NCBI RefSeq assembly: GCF_027923765.1
Contig: NZ_AP026709.1
Span: forward strand, 2,475,501 to 2,539,500
Reading direction: 5' to 3'
Length of the DNA: 64,000 bases
Source of the DNA: Pseudodesulfovibrio nedwellii
GTDB taxonomy: Bacteria; Desulfobacterota; Desulfovibrionia; Desulfovibrionales; Desulfovibrionaceae
The notes under the pieces were generated by a model, which had not been told where the DNA came from, did no database searches, and saw only the letters and a list, made by a program, of their open reading frames with translations. Position 1 is the stretch's first letter. Each line of letters starts with the position of its first letter. The position numbers were made by a program, and so were the translations under genes. Of the stretch, positions 27,451 to 36,322 are shown piece by piece.

Positions 27451-28750
27451 ATTCCATATAGGTATGTTGTCCTGTTGACTCCATCACTGCACACCAATAA
27501 TCCGAATGCGTATTAATGCTTCGCCTTTTGACTGTCACTAAATCCAAAGGTAAATGCACCAGACTTGATTTAAGTCGCGTAACTACCATACCAGTCTTGC
27601 CGGCCATGGCCGCGTGCACCGCATTTTGTCCAAGAAATCCGCAATAAATACGGTCTCCGGCGTTGGCTGGAACAGATCGTATTATGTAACTGGGATCAAT
27701 GAACTTCATATTAATCTCCAGATCCCGTTCGCGAAAATACTCTTTCAAACCATTAATGATGAATCCGCATATGTCGCCCAACTTGGGGTTTCCTGACGGG
27801 TCACGCTTCAATGTTTCTCCGAGTAGATCCTGACCAGCACCTTCAGCACACACAATGATCGCATGATCTCGATCATGCAAACGCCTTTCAACAGCCTGCA
27901 ACAAACCATTTTCGCCTTCGAGTGCAAATTTCTTCTCTGGAACCAGCAAAAAATTTACCTCCTGTAGGGCGAGGGTGGCCTGTGCCGCAATAAAACCAGC
28001 TTCTCGGCCCATCAGTCGAACGATTCCAACGCCTTTATCCACTCCCGTGGCTTCAACATGAGCACACTGAATCGCTTCGGTCGCCTTTTCTACAGCAGTA
28101 TCAAAACCGAAAGAACGGGTTATGAAATTAATATCGTTATCAATGGTCTTGGGGATCCCGATAACCGCAATCTTTCGTTTTCGTTTGGAGACTTCTTCAA
28201 CAATAGCTTTTGCAGCCCGCATGGACCCATCACCACCGATTACGAAAAGAATATTCACGTTCAATCGTTCTAAAGAATCCACAATTTCTTCAGAGTCTTG
28301 CAACCCACGAGAGGAACCGAGAATAGTCCCGCCAAATTGATGAATATGTGACACATTCTGCGGAGTCAGTTCCTTGATCTCATACCCATAATCTGGAATG
28401 AATCCTCGCAGTCCGTTGGAGATGCCGAAGACCGTACGGATACCATAGTGGTAATGCGCCTCATTGACGATTGAACGGATAACATCATTAATCCCTGGAC
28501 AAAGGCCTCCACATGTCACGATGGCGCATCGAGTCTTTGACGGATCAAAATACAATTTTCCGCGAGGGCCTGCCTTTTCAAATTCTTTTTGGAGGACGCC
28601 GGCCTTAATTTCACTCATTTCCTCATCTGTCAGCATAAGCGTTACCGGTTTTGACTCATCGACATATCGAGGATTTCGCACTGGCGTTTTCACTTTTGCA
28701 GGCCCAAGTACCGGTATATCTGTGAAGAACTTCAGACTATTTTTCGCCAT
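27449..28750 (-). CDS. pfkA: 6-phosphofructokinase, ATP-type with PKTIDND motif
   Basis: This 433-aa enzyme phosphorylates fructose 6-phosphate in glycolysis. Conserved parts are IVTCGGLCPGINDVIR, GGTILGSSRG, IGGDGSMRAAK, IGIPKTIDNDINF and GREAGFIAA. GGDGS points to ATP as donor, whereas PPi enzymes have GGDD; PKTIDND with Lys is shared with PPi enzymes and with the long ATP-dependent group of plants, trypanosomes and some bacteria. The N-terminal extension of about 70 residues fits that group. The ATG at 28750 has GGAG upstream; the frame is open to 28891, inside the heptose kinase, but without support. The heptose kinase gene ends 64 nt upstream. Confidence 0.9.
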   Translation of the reverse strand: MAKNSLKFFTDIPVLGPAKVKTPVRNPRYVDESKPVTLMLTDEEMSEIKAGVLQKEFEKAGPRGKLYFDPSKTRCAIVTCGGLCPGINDVIRSIVNEAHYHYGIRTVFGISNGLRGFIPDYGYEIKELTPQNVSHIHQFGGTILGSSRGLQDSEEIVDSLERLNVNILFVIGGDGSMRAAKAIVEEVSKRKRKIAVIGIPKTIDNDINFITRSFGFDTAVEKATEAIQCAHVEATGVDKGVGIVRLMGREAGFIAAQATLALQEVNFLLVPEKKFALEGENGLLQAVERRLHDRDHAIIVCAEGAGQDLLGETLKRDPSGNPKLGDICGFIINGLKEYFRERDLEINMKFIDPSYIIRSVPANAGDRIYCGFLGQNAVHAAMAGKTGMVVTRLKSSLVHLPLDLVTVKRRSINTHSDYWCAVMESTGQHTYME

Positions 28751-28814
28751 AACGCACACTCCAAGGGTTACCCCTGTCTCTGAAATCTCATCAAATTGTT
28801 TACCGCGCCCATTG

Positions 28815-29822
28815 CTACCACTGAGAAACTTTCGGCTCCGGCAATTCATCCACCGATTCAAGCAGCTCTTCAGGACGAGTCGTGGCCGCACCCACCTGAG
28901 CTACTACAACCCCGGCTGCGTAGTTGGCCAAAGTGCATGAAGTCAATAAATCAAATCCGGCAGAAAGGGCGAGGGCTGTGGTGGCGATGACTGTATCACC
29001 AGCACCAGTCACATCAAAAACTTTGCGGGCGAATGTGGGAATATGTCTGACTAAATTTTTCCCTTCAAACAAAGCCATACCATCAGGCCCCAACGTGATC
29101 AGAAGATTGTTACAATTCAACCGCTTGAACAAGGCTTCACCGGCTTTCAAAACGGATTTACGATCTGTCACTGTCATGAGAGCGCCTTCGCCCGCCTCCT
29201 TTGTGTTAGGAGTCAAGAGATCAACGCCTTGGTACAAATCATAATTCACGGTCTTTGGATCGACCAAAACCTGCGGCCGCACCGAACATGTATCTACAAG
29301 AGCCATAAAACGATCCATAAAAGTACGTGAAATGAACCCTTTTCCATAATCAGACAAGATCACGACAGGGTAGTCATTCACTACAGATTCAAGAATAGTA
29401 AATAGCTCATCATACGCCTCATCACACAAGGGGACAGCCAGTTCATGATCAACACGAACCACCTGTTGATTATGTGCGATAATGCGTGTTTTCTTCGTGG
29501 TGGGGCGGCTTGCGTCGCGAATAATCCGCGTTTCAATTCCCGCTTCATTGCAAAGATCATCAAGAAGCGCACCGTCCCGATCATCACCGACCACAGAAAT
29601 AAGCAGTGAGGCGCCACCAAGATCAGCAATATTCCGGCCCACATTACCTGCGCCGCCCAAGACCACAGATTCCTTGTTGACGTTGACCACTGGCACTGGA
29701 GCCTCTGGTGAAATACGGTCCACATTGCCAATCAGGTAATGGTCAAGCATAAGATCACCGATTATCAGCACCTTATGACCAACCAGAGATGCAACAGCGT
29801 TTCGAATCATATCTCGTGACAT
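28815..29822 (-). CDS. rfaE1: D-glycero-beta-D-manno-heptose-7-phosphate kinase (RfaE domain I)
   Basis: This 335-aa PfkB/ribokinase-type protein makes heptose 1,7-bisphosphate on the way to ADP-heptose for the lipopolysaccharide core. Visible features are VLIIGDLMLDHYLIGNVDRISPEAPVPV at the start, VVLGGAGNVGRNIADLGG, DPKTVNYDLYQGVDLLTPN and the catalytic VFDVTGAGDTVIAT near 260-273. The nucleotidyltransferase half found in bifunctional HldE is absent, so a separate RfaE domain II protein is expected. The start is ATG at 29822; TTG at 29837 and ATG at 29810 are possible. It is upstream of pfkA on the same strand. Confidence 0.9.
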   Translation of the reverse strand: MSRDMIRNAVASLVGHKVLIIGDLMLDHYLIGNVDRISPEAPVPVVNVNKESVVLGGAGNVGRNIADLGGASLLISVVGDDRDGALLDDLCNEAGIETRIIRDASRPTTKKTRIIAHNQQVVRVDHELAVPLCDEAYDELFTILESVVNDYPVVILSDYGKGFISRTFMDRFMALVDTCSVRPQVLVDPKTVNYDLYQGVDLLTPNTKEAGEGALMTVTDRKSVLKAGEALFKRLNCNNLLITLGPDGMALFEGKNLVRHIPTFARKVFDVTGAGDTVIATTALALSAGFDLLTSCTLANYAAGVVVAQVGAATTRPEELLESVDELPEPKVSQW

Positions 29823-29963
29823 AATAGAGTAAACCAATGTTTTTACAGGTTATCAAATTTTAAAATCAACCGATCATCAAAGAACGATTATCCCTGTTGT
29901 GCCTCTATGATCATCGTGTTCAGATCATTATTTTATCACCAAGGCACAACCCTCGTTGCTGAA

Positions 29964-30881
29964 TTAAACCAAAGAAACCCCAAGCTTTTCAGCAATCAAC
30001 CGCAACTCATCTTCTCCACCATAACTAACCGTAACTTTGCCTTTTTCAGGAGACCCGGAAAGTTTAACTTTAACACCCAGCATATCAGACAACGATTGCT
30101 GCAAGTCGACCAGGCGAGGATCTAAGGGCTTGAGTTTGGTCTTACCGGTCTTTGCTACTGCCTCAGCTCCAACTTCCTCAGCACCCGGCAATCGACCGTT
30201 CTGCTTGAAAAATGTTGCCTGAGCCTCGGCTTGCCGAACGGTCAATCCGTTTTCTACGACCCGATGGTGCAGGGACTCTTGTGCATCCGCAGCAGAAACA
30301 GCCATTATAGCCCGCCCATGTCCCGCAGAAATTGCCCCTTGCTGAATGTCGACTTGAACACTGTCAGACAAATTGAGCAACCGCAACGAGTTGGCCACAG
30401 CCGACCGACTCTTGCCAACCTGACGCGCAAGTTCTTCCTGACTCAAACCAAATTCTTGCTGTAATCGCTGGTAGCCGAGGGCTTCCTCTACTGCGTTCAA
30501 GTCTTCACGCTGCAAGTTTTCGATCAATGCTATAGCTAGGCTTTCCTGATCAGACATCTCACGAATTAAGGTCGGAATCTCAGTCAAACCGGCTCTTTTA
30601 GAAGCACGCAAACGCCGCTCACCAGCAACCAATTCATATGTATTATTACTCAATGAACGCACGAGTATGGGTTGGAGCACCCCTCGAGTTTTGATGGATG
30701 CAGCCAAATCACTCAGGCCCTCCTCCGAAAACTCGCGACGGGGCTGATGCGGGTTAGGAGAGATAGTCCCAACGGGGATCATTCGTACTTCGGCTGAATC
30801 CGAGGTGACTTTTTCGTCCTCACGGACACCGCCCAAAAGGGCATCTAGGCCTCGACCTAATCCCCGATTACCTGATGTCAT
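29964..30881 (-). CDS. parB: Chromosome-partitioning protein ParB
   Basis: This 305-aa protein binds parS and spreads as a CTP-dependent clamp to organise the origin region. It begins with NRGLGRGLDALLGG, the ParA-stimulating end. It then has IPVGTISPNPHQPRREFSEEGLSDLAASIKTRGVLQP with the CTP-binding ParB/Srx fold (GERRLRASKRAG) and the HTH LSQEELARQVGKSRSAVANSLRLLNL. A dimerisation region forms the C-terminus. The ATG at 30881 has GAGGAG upstream. parA lies 590 bp away on the same strand, with a + strand gene in between. Confidence 0.94.
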   Translation of the reverse strand: MTSGNRGLGRGLDALLGGVREDEKVTSDSAEVRMIPVGTISPNPHQPRREFSEEGLSDLAASIKTRGVLQPILVRSLSNNTYELVAGERRLRASKRAGLTEIPTLIREMSDQESLAIALIENLQREDLNAVEEALGYQRLQQEFGLSQEELARQVGKSRSAVANSLRLLNLSDSVQVDIQQGAISAGHGRAIMAVSAADAQESLHHRVVENGLTVRQAEAQATFFKQNGRLPGAEEVGAEAVAKTGKTKLKPLDPRLVDLQQSLSDMLGVKVKLSGSPEKGKVTVSYGGEDELRLIAEKLGVSLV

Positions 30882-30975
30882 AACAATTCTCCTCACGCTT
30901 ATGATTACACCCTTGCTCATTATGGCTGGAGTGCCTATATAGCCCCGAAGACAAGCGAAAACAATCGGAGCAATT

Positions 30976-31407
30976 ATGTCTGATCATATCAACGAACTCT
31001 TTGATAAAGACGGCAAACTCATTGGAGCACTGCTTTCAGCAGAGGCTTGGACTGCCGTCAAAAAACAGGTTTTGGATTCACTTGGCATCGTTGAAAAACA
31101 TGCTGAACCAGAAAAACCTGAACCACTTTCCGACTGGGAAACCCTTAAAGACTATTGGGATTTCGACTATCCCGTGGATACCGATATAGCCTGCGAACAC
31201 TGCGGCAACTCCACTCAGGACTGGGCCAAGGATAATCCGCGCCGCTTCAGGCTGACCAGCGCAAACCTTGCGGGCCTTGTTGCCTTCAAATGCATGAAGT
31301 GCCAATCCAAAGTTGTCAAAAAACACTTCAAAGATGAACTCACCACTGAGTGTACACCGTACCGGGATTCAAAAATAACATCCAAAGAAGGGCGGTACGA
31401 CCGCTGA
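30976..31407 (+). CDS. Conserved protein with a CxxC pair, unknown function
   Basis: This 143-aa protein is not a named family. DTDIACEHCGNSTQDWAKDNPRRFRLTSANLAGLVAFKCMKCQSKVVKKHF carries two CxxC motifs about 35 residues apart, which suggests a small zinc ribbon. The N-terminal half is acidic (LSDWETLKDYWDFDYP). It sits on the opposite strand between parB and parA, so it breaks the usual parAB operon. A role linked to partition is unproven. Confidence 0.75.
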   Translation: MSDHINELFDKDGKLIGALLSAEAWTAVKKQVLDSLGIVEKHAEPEKPEPLSDWETLKDYWDFDYPVDTDIACEHCGNSTQDWAKDNPRRFRLTSANLAGLVAFKCMKCQSKVVKKHFKDELTTECTPYRDSKITSKEGRYDR

Positions 31408-31426
31408 TCGCCACTTTCTCAGACTT

Positions 31427-31451
31427 CCCGTCATAAGAAACACATGACGGG
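31427..31451. terminator. Hairpin between convergent genes
   Basis: CCCGTCAT pairs with ATGACGGG around a 9-nt loop between the stops of the 143-aa gene and parA. No T-run follows on either strand, so termination is only suggested. Confidence 0.35.
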
Positions 31452-31472
31452 CCGCGGGTTCAAAGAACTCAC

Positions 31473-32246
31473 TCAACCCACCGAAGCCGTGCTCTTGGCC
31501 ACTTCCTGAGCCAGCGCCAAGTACGCCTCTGCACCACGTGATTTTATATCATAGTTGATCACGGGTTTTCCAAAGCTCGGCGCTTCAGACAACCGTACAT
31601 TTCTCGGAATTATTGTCTCAAAAAGGTGCTGTGGGAATGCCTTTCGCACCTCATTCTTCACCTGCCAAGACAATCTGTTCCTGGAATCATACATCGTCAA
31701 AACGACTCCCAAAATGCCCAAATCCGTATTCAGGCGCTTACGTACTAGTTCGTACGTCATGAGCAACTGCGCAATACCTTCCAAAGCGTAATACTCACAC
31801 TGCAACGGAACCAACATCTCTTTGGCTGCGCATAAGGCATTCACAGTCAAGAGACCGAGAGAGGGCGGGCAGTCGATGATTATAAAATCGTAATCGGCAT
31901 CAACTGTTTCCAGCAACTCCCGCAAATAGTACTCGCGGCCGAACTTGTCGACCAACTCGATTTCAGCACCGACCAAGTCCTGCGTCCCCGGCAAGATATC
32001 CAGATACGGAACCCCGGTTTCACAAATGGCTTTGCCTATTTTTTTAGGATCGAACAGTACGGAATAGATATTCTCACGCTGATCGGCAGGGTAGAATCCA
32101 AGACCACTGGAGGCGTTTCCTTGAGGGTCACAATCTACCAATAAAACCTTTTTTTCCATCACAGCCAATGACGCCGCAAGGTTAACTGAGGTTGTTGTCT
32201 TACCAACCCCACCTTTCTGATTTGCTACAACAATTCTTCGTGCCAC
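31473..32246 (-). CDS. parA: Chromosome-partitioning ATPase ParA/Soj
   Basis: This 257-aa MinD/ParA-type ATPase has the deviant Walker A KGGVGKTTT at about 10-18, the Walker A' region VLLVDCDPQGNASSG and the Walker B region IIIDCPPSLG. ATP-bound dimers bind DNA nonspecifically and drive movement of ParB-parS complexes. The start is GTG at 32246, directly before the conserved RRIVVANQ, with AGAGGG upstream. Two parS sites lie 50-98 nt upstream of the start, so ParB binding may also affect its transcription. Confidence 0.95.
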   Translation of the reverse strand: MARRIVVANQKGGVGKTTTSVNLAASLAVMEKKVLLVDCDPQGNASSGLGFYPADQRENIYSVLFDPKKIGKAICETGVPYLDILPGTQDLVGAEIELVDKFGREYYLRELLETVDADYDFIIIDCPPSLGLLTVNALCAAKEMLVPLQCEYYALEGIAQLLMTYELVRKRLNTDLGILGVVLTMYDSRNRLSWQVKNEVRKAFPQHLFETIIPRNVRLSEAPSFGKPVINYDIKSRGAEAYLALAQEVAKSTASVG

Positions 32247-32295
32247 AAAACCCTCTCTTTAATGCTCCAGTTCTCTCTCATGTGGGTATTTCGAG

Positions 32296-32311
32296 TGTTT
32301 CACGTGAAACA
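32296..32311. promoter_or_regulatory. parS: parS site 1
   Basis: TGTTTCACGTGAAACA is a perfect 16-bp palindrome identical to the bacterial parS consensus bound by ParB. It lies upstream of parA. Confidence 0.95.
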
Positions 32312-32328
32312 ATTTACTCAATTTGAAA

Positions 32329-32344
32329 TGTTTCACGTGAAACA
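32329..32344. promoter_or_regulatory. parS: parS site 2
   Basis: This is a second perfect copy of TGTTTCACGTGAAACA, starting 33 bp after the first. That is close to three helical turns, so both sites face the same side of the DNA. Confidence 0.95.
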
Positions 32345-32420
32345 GAGTCTGCACTTTCGTTCTCACTGTCGTAGGCTGAATAAATATCTAACGCAAGCGG
32401 AGTTACGCAAAAAGTGGGAA

Positions 32421-32453
32421 AAGAACAAAAAAAAGAGCAACCAAAGGTTGCCC
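32421..32453 (-). terminator. Terminator of the epimerase gene
   Basis: On the minus strand GCAACC pairs with GGTTGC around a TTT loop, then runs into CTCTTTTTTTTGTTC. It lies about 25 nt after the epimerase stop. Confidence 0.8.
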
Positions 32454-32478
32454 TGAGAATCAAATTATAACCCAAATA

Positions 32479-33486
32479 CTATTTCTGATAATATTCGCGG
32501 TACCAATCAATAAAGTTGCGAATACCTACTTCAATGGAAGTATCCGGCTTAAAGCCGACATCCTTAATCAGATCACTCACATCTGCCTCGGTAGCGGGTA
32601 CATCTCCGGGCTGCATGGGCATATAATTATAAATAGCTTTCTTGCCGACAACTTCCTCGATCACCTCAATATACCGAGACAACTCAACGACAGCATTATT
32701 ACCTATATTATAGACGCGGTAGGGGACCTTGCTGGTACATGGATCAGGGTTGTTGCCATCCCAATCTTCGTTCGGGGTCGCAGTCTTTTTAACCACACGG
32801 ACCACACCCTCAACAATGTCATCAATGTACGTGAAATCACGCATCATCTTTCCATAGTTAAAGACATTGATCGGCTTTTCTTCAAGAATATTCTTGGTGA
32901 ATAAAAAGAGTGCCATATCAGGACGGCCCCAAGGACCATAAACAGTGAAGAAGCGAAGGCCAGTCGTGGGCAAGTCATACAAGCTCGAGTAGGAATGCGC
33001 CATCATCTCGTTGGATTTCTTAGTCGCAGCATACAAGCTCATGGGATGATCAACACCTTCATGAGGATTCAGCGGCATTTTTGTATTCATGCCATACACT
33101 GAACTACTGGACGCATAGGCCAAATGTTCAACCTTATTATGACGGCAGCCTTCGAGAATATTCAGAAAACCAACAACGTTGGAATCGATGTATGACTTGG
33201 GGTTCTCGATGGAATACCTGACACCGGCCTGTGCAGCCAGATTGACAACGTGTGTAAATTTTTCCTGTGCAAAAAGATCACTCATGGGCTGATCATCTTG
33301 GAGATTAATATTCACATGCTTAAACAGATCGTTTTCCTGCAAAACAGCCAGACGAGCTTTCTTGAGATTAACGTCATAGTAGTCGTTCAGATTATCCAAC
33401 CCAACAACTTCATGACCTTCACCAATCAGGCGCCTAGAAAGATGGAAACCAATAAACCCGGCCGCACCGGTAACAAGTATCTTCAT
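32479..33486 (-). CDS. NAD-dependent nucleotide-sugar epimerase, UDP-glucuronate 4-epimerase type
   Basis: This 335-aa short-chain dehydrogenase-type protein has the NAD loop [15 protein letters not shown] at 6-20, [17 protein letters not shown] for the catalytic Ser/Thr region, and the catalytic YAATK near 153. The C-terminal part ([29 protein letters not shown]) matches the UDP-glucuronate 4-epimerase group, which makes UDP-galacturonate for capsule or lipopolysaccharide. It stands alone, with its own terminator. A related UDP-hexose epimerase activity cannot be excluded. Confidence 0.88.
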   Translation of the reverse strand: MKILVTGAAGFIGFHLSRRLIGEGHEVVGLDNLNDYYDVNLKKARLAVLQENDLFKHVNINLQDDQPMSDLFAQEKFTHVVNLAAQAGVRYSIENPKSYIDSNVVGFLNILEGCRHNKVEHLAYASSSSVYGMNTKMPLNPHEGVDHPMSLYAATKKSNEMMAHSYSSLYDLPTTGLRFFTVYGPWGRPDMALFLFTKNILEEKPINVFNYGKMMRDFTYIDDIVEGVVRVVKKTATPNEDWDGNNPDPCTSKVPYRVYNIGNNAVVELSRYIEVIEEVVGKKAIYNYMPMQPGDVPATEADVSDLIKDVGFKPDTSIEVGIRNFIDWYREYYQK

Positions 33487-33909
33487 ATTTTTAACTGTCC
33501 CTTATCCCCGACTCTTGGGTCAGGATTAATGGTTCGGAAAAGAGTCACTGTCATCACCCCACTGCGTCAACCGAATGATCTATCCTCAATTCGGGAAGTG
33601 AAAGTGTTCTCCGCTCATACTCCACACATCTCCCACAACGCAAGTGTGAAAAAATTCATTTCCCGATGAGACTGCGGTTCATTCTATGCTTTTTCAAATG
33701 AAAAACAGAAAATCATCAAAAAAAGGGCTTTCGCGAACGACAAACCACCCAGAACCTGTTGATACACAAGGGTTTACAAAGGGGGTTGCTCAATTTGCCG
33801 TCTCAAGCCATTTAAAGAAACTTTTGAGGCTCCCGCCTGAGAACAGGCTCCCGAGCGCTTCAAGCGCACGTAACGCGCAAAAAAACACACACTCACCGTA
33901 TAAAGGGAA
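33487..33909. other. Gap of 420 bp, no gene recognised
   Basis: No open frame here has a ribosome binding site or family resemblance. A small hairpin GCCTG-AGAA-CAGGC lies at 33835-33848 and GCGCTT-CAA-GCGC follows it. They may belong to the 3' end of the 33910 gene. The epimerase promoter should be near 33490-33560. Confidence 0.45.
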
Positions 33910-34599
33910 TTACAATCTGATTTTGAAGAGTTCTTCGACAGATATTTGCTGCTCATGCGGCAACATGGTGATGAGACGAGCAAGAGGCTCAAGTTTATAA
34001 ACGGTCACCTGTTCAAGCATATATGTCGTCAAGGTCGGATCTGCATCTGGCAATACAACCTTCAACGCTTCTTCGCCAAAACAAACAATGTTTGGTGCTC
34101 GCCACTGTTCCCATCCTTGCCAAAACATCTGGGTACTCGGCTGAAGGGATCCACCCGAAAGAGCTGCAACCGGCCAAAAGTTCATAGTGCCTGTTGGCCA
34201 CTTGAGATGTGCCTGAATATTCTTAAGAGCAGAAGAACGTCGGGAGTCGGGTTGCCCTCCAAGGTCAAGACCAAGTTCCATATAGGTCATGATAACTTTG
34301 GGTGCAGGAGATTTTGCGAATCGCAAAAATCCGGACCACGGCTCAGGAAGGGAAGGGGCAACATGGGACGGAGCAGATTGCTGAACCGGCTCACTCTGAA
34401 CAGATGCCTCACCATGAGATGGTGGGGCTGAAGAAACAGACCGGACATCAGTATGAACCGTCGGAACCTGTTGCACAGGTTGGTCCACGGGACCACTATC
34501 CTGACACTCAACTTCAGTGCGCAGGACAAACTCTAAACCGGACTCAACCCACGGCCTCAGGCTTTCGCGTGTTTTCAGTCGAGCAGAAGGTGATCCCAT
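33910..34599 (-). CDS. Conserved protein overlapping coaBC, function unknown
   Basis: This 229-aa protein has a low-complexity Pro/Ser/Gln/Val-rich N-terminal half (about 30-95) and a more conserved C-terminal half (KVIMTYMELGLDLGGQPDSRRSSALKNIQAHLKWPTGTMNFWPVAAL, then APNIVCFGEEALKVVLP). The second half superficially recalls uracil-DNA-glycosylase-like folds, but I cannot identify catalytic residues and do not assign it. The ATG at 34599 lies inside the end of coaBC (25-nt overlap) with GTGGAG just upstream, so translation is coupled to coaBC. Confidence 0.7.
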   Translation of the reverse strand: MGSPSARLKTRESLRPWVESGLEFVLRTEVECQDSGPVDQPVQQVPTVHTDVRSVSSAPPSHGEASVQSEPVQQSAPSHVAPSLPEPWSGFLRFAKSPAPKVIMTYMELGLDLGGQPDSRRSSALKNIQAHLKWPTGTMNFWPVAALSGGSLQPSTQMFWQGWEQWRAPNIVCFGEEALKVVLPDADPTLTTYMLEQVTVYKLEPLARLITMLPHEQQISVEELFKIRL

Positions 34600-35801
34600 A
34601 ATCTCCACGCCACTTCAGTTTTTGGCAACTGCGGCCACAACTCTTTGCGACCCTGTGCATCCAATACAAACATTTGGTTTGTAGCCACACCGAATCCGCT
34701 GCCAGATTTGGAAATGTCATTAGCTGCAATAAGATCAAGATTCTTCGTCTCAAGTTTGCGCGCAGCTTCATCCCTAATGTTACTGGTCTCAGCGGCAAAA
34801 CCAATCAATTTTTGAGAAGTCTTTTTGGTCGAACCAAGAGTTTTCAAAATGTCCTGATTAGCCTCAAACGCAACAGTTATACCGGACCCGTCAGATGTCG
34901 TCTTCTTAAATTTCTCATTGCCAAAAGGAACAGGACGGTAATCCGCCACAGCGGCTGTCAGGCAACCCATGTCCGTTCCAGGCCACAAATCCGTACAGGC
35001 TTCAAACATCTGATGTGCCGTAGTGACAGACACTCTGGAAATTCCAGCAGGAAAAGAAAGGGCAGTAGGACCGGTTACAACAGTGACATCAGCGCCGCGC
35101 AAATAAGCTGCCATGGCCATGCATGCGCCCATGGTGCCACTCGACGGATTGGACCAGAATCGTACAGCATCCCACGGCTCTCGGGTCGGCCCAAGCGTGA
35201 TAAGCACCTTTTTACCGACAAGATCCTGAGGGCTGATGGCCTTCAATGTCGCAATTAAAATTTCATCAACAGAAGGCAAACGGCCAGTGCCGGTATCGCC
35301 ACAGGCTACATGCCCGGACTCAGGCTGAATGCGAATATACCCCAACTCTTCAAGCATGGCCCAATTACGCTGAGTAGCCGGAGCCGACCACATGCGAGGA
35401 TTCATAGCTGGTGCGATAAGCTTGGGGCCAGGAAACGCGAGAGCCTGACAAGAAAGCATGTCATCTGCCAAACCAAAAGCAAGCTTGGCTATGGTATTGG
35501 CGGAAGCAGGGGCGATGACCATGACATCAGCGACCTGTCCGGGTTCAAGATGATCGAAAGCCGTCTCCGAACCAAGAGTGTCCTTGAACATACGCGTATA
35601 GACCGGCGAAGCACCCAATGCCTCAAAGCTCAAAGGCTGAATGAACCGGGTACACGACTCAGTCAGGGTCGCCGAAACCATGCAGTCGGCCTCCTGAAAC
35701 GAACGCACCAGATCAAGCACCTTGTAGGCGGCAATTGAACCGGTAACGCCGAGATGGACACGCTTGCCCATAAATCCGGCAAATGTGTAATGCGGTTGCA
35801 T
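34575..35801 (-). CDS. coaBC: Bifunctional CoaBC (coenzyme A biosynthesis)
   Basis: This 408-aa enzyme joins cysteine to 4'-phosphopantothenate (CoaB half, C-terminal) and decarboxylates the product (CoaC half, N-terminal, FMN). CoaC shows GVTGSIAAYK near 17-26, VIAPASANTIAKLAFGLADDML, APAMNPRMW and the flap GHVACGDTGTGRL with its Cys. CoaB shows LITLGPTREPWDAVRFWSNPSSGTMG and LTAAVADYRP. The start is taken as ATG at 35801, 4 nt after the lipoprotein stop; ATG at 35771 also fits. It is in a run of minus-strand genes from the 36323 regulator to 33910. Confidence 0.93.
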   Translation of the reverse strand: MQPHYTFAGFMGKRVHLGVTGSIAAYKVLDLVRSFQEADCMVSATLTESCTRFIQPLSFEALGASPVYTRMFKDTLGSETAFDHLEPGQVADVMVIAPASANTIAKLAFGLADDMLSCQALAFPGPKLIAPAMNPRMWSAPATQRNWAMLEELGYIRIQPESGHVACGDTGTGRLPSVDEILIATLKAISPQDLVGKKVLITLGPTREPWDAVRFWSNPSSGTMGACMAMAAYLRGADVTVVTGPTALSFPAGISRVSVTTAHQMFEACTDLWPGTDMGCLTAAVADYRPVPFGNEKFKKTTSDGSGITVAFEANQDILKTLGSTKKTSQKLIGFAAETSNIRDEAARKLETKNLDLIAANDISKSGSGFGVATNQMFVLDAQGRKELWPQLPKTEVAWRLWDHLLLD

Positions 35802-35805
35802 GATA

Positions 35806-36273
35806 CTACTTGCTCTTGAGTCCGCTGCCAGAATCCTTAACCTCCACCGCAAAAATGGTGGTCATAGCCTTGGCAAAGCTGTCATCAATCTGAATGATAC
35901 AACTCTTGTTGAACTTTTCAAAATTAAGAACGTGGACTGTGCTCGCCTTATTGTTGGAAATAAGAGTCCAGTTATCTTTGGTCATGTTGTTCACAAAATA
36001 CTGGACCAGCTCAAGAACTTCCACACGGCCGGAAAAGCGCATGATGGCCGCACGAAATTTTGCATTGTCCAGCTTATAGGAATCATCGGCGTTATAGTCG
36101 ATCTCCTTGGGAATCATGATATCGTCGAAATCAAGATAGTAGTCCGGCTCCTGATACTGCGCCTCAGGCGACTGACCAGAACTATCGGCTGAAGAACTTG
36201 TGCCAGTGGTCGTACACGCCATAAGCCCGCAAACGAGCATGAGCGGCAACAACAATTTAATAAAAATACGCAT
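35806..36273 (-). CDS. Conserved lipoprotein, function unknown
   Basis: This 155-aa protein begins with a lipoprotein signal (IFIKLLLPLMLVCGLMAC, lipidated Cys at about residue 20) and a Ser/Thr-rich linker. A compact domain of about 110 residues follows (YNADDSYKLDNAKFRAAIMRFSGRVEVLELVQYFVNNMTKDNWTLIS). It resembles small periplasmic or outer-membrane lipoproteins of deltaproteobacteria, with no assigned role. The ATG at 36273 has GGAGGAAG upstream; the open frame to 36309 is not needed. It lies between the MerR-type gene and coaBC. Confidence 0.78.
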   Translation of the reverse strand: MRIFIKLLLPLMLVCGLMACTTTGTSSSADSSGQSPEAQYQEPDYYLDFDDIMIPKEIDYNADDSYKLDNAKFRAAIMRFSGRVEVLELVQYFVNNMTKDNWTLISNNKASTVHVLNFEKFNKSCIIQIDDSFAKAMTTIFAVEVKDSGSGLKSK

Positions 36274-36322
36274 GGTCTTCTTCCTCCGAATAACTTGAAA
36301 TGTATTCAATGCTTCAATCGAT

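Noticed and set aside
33686-34000. 104-aa open frame on the + strand
   Set aside because: It overlaps the end of the opposite-strand gene, has no ribosome binding site and has random-looking composition.
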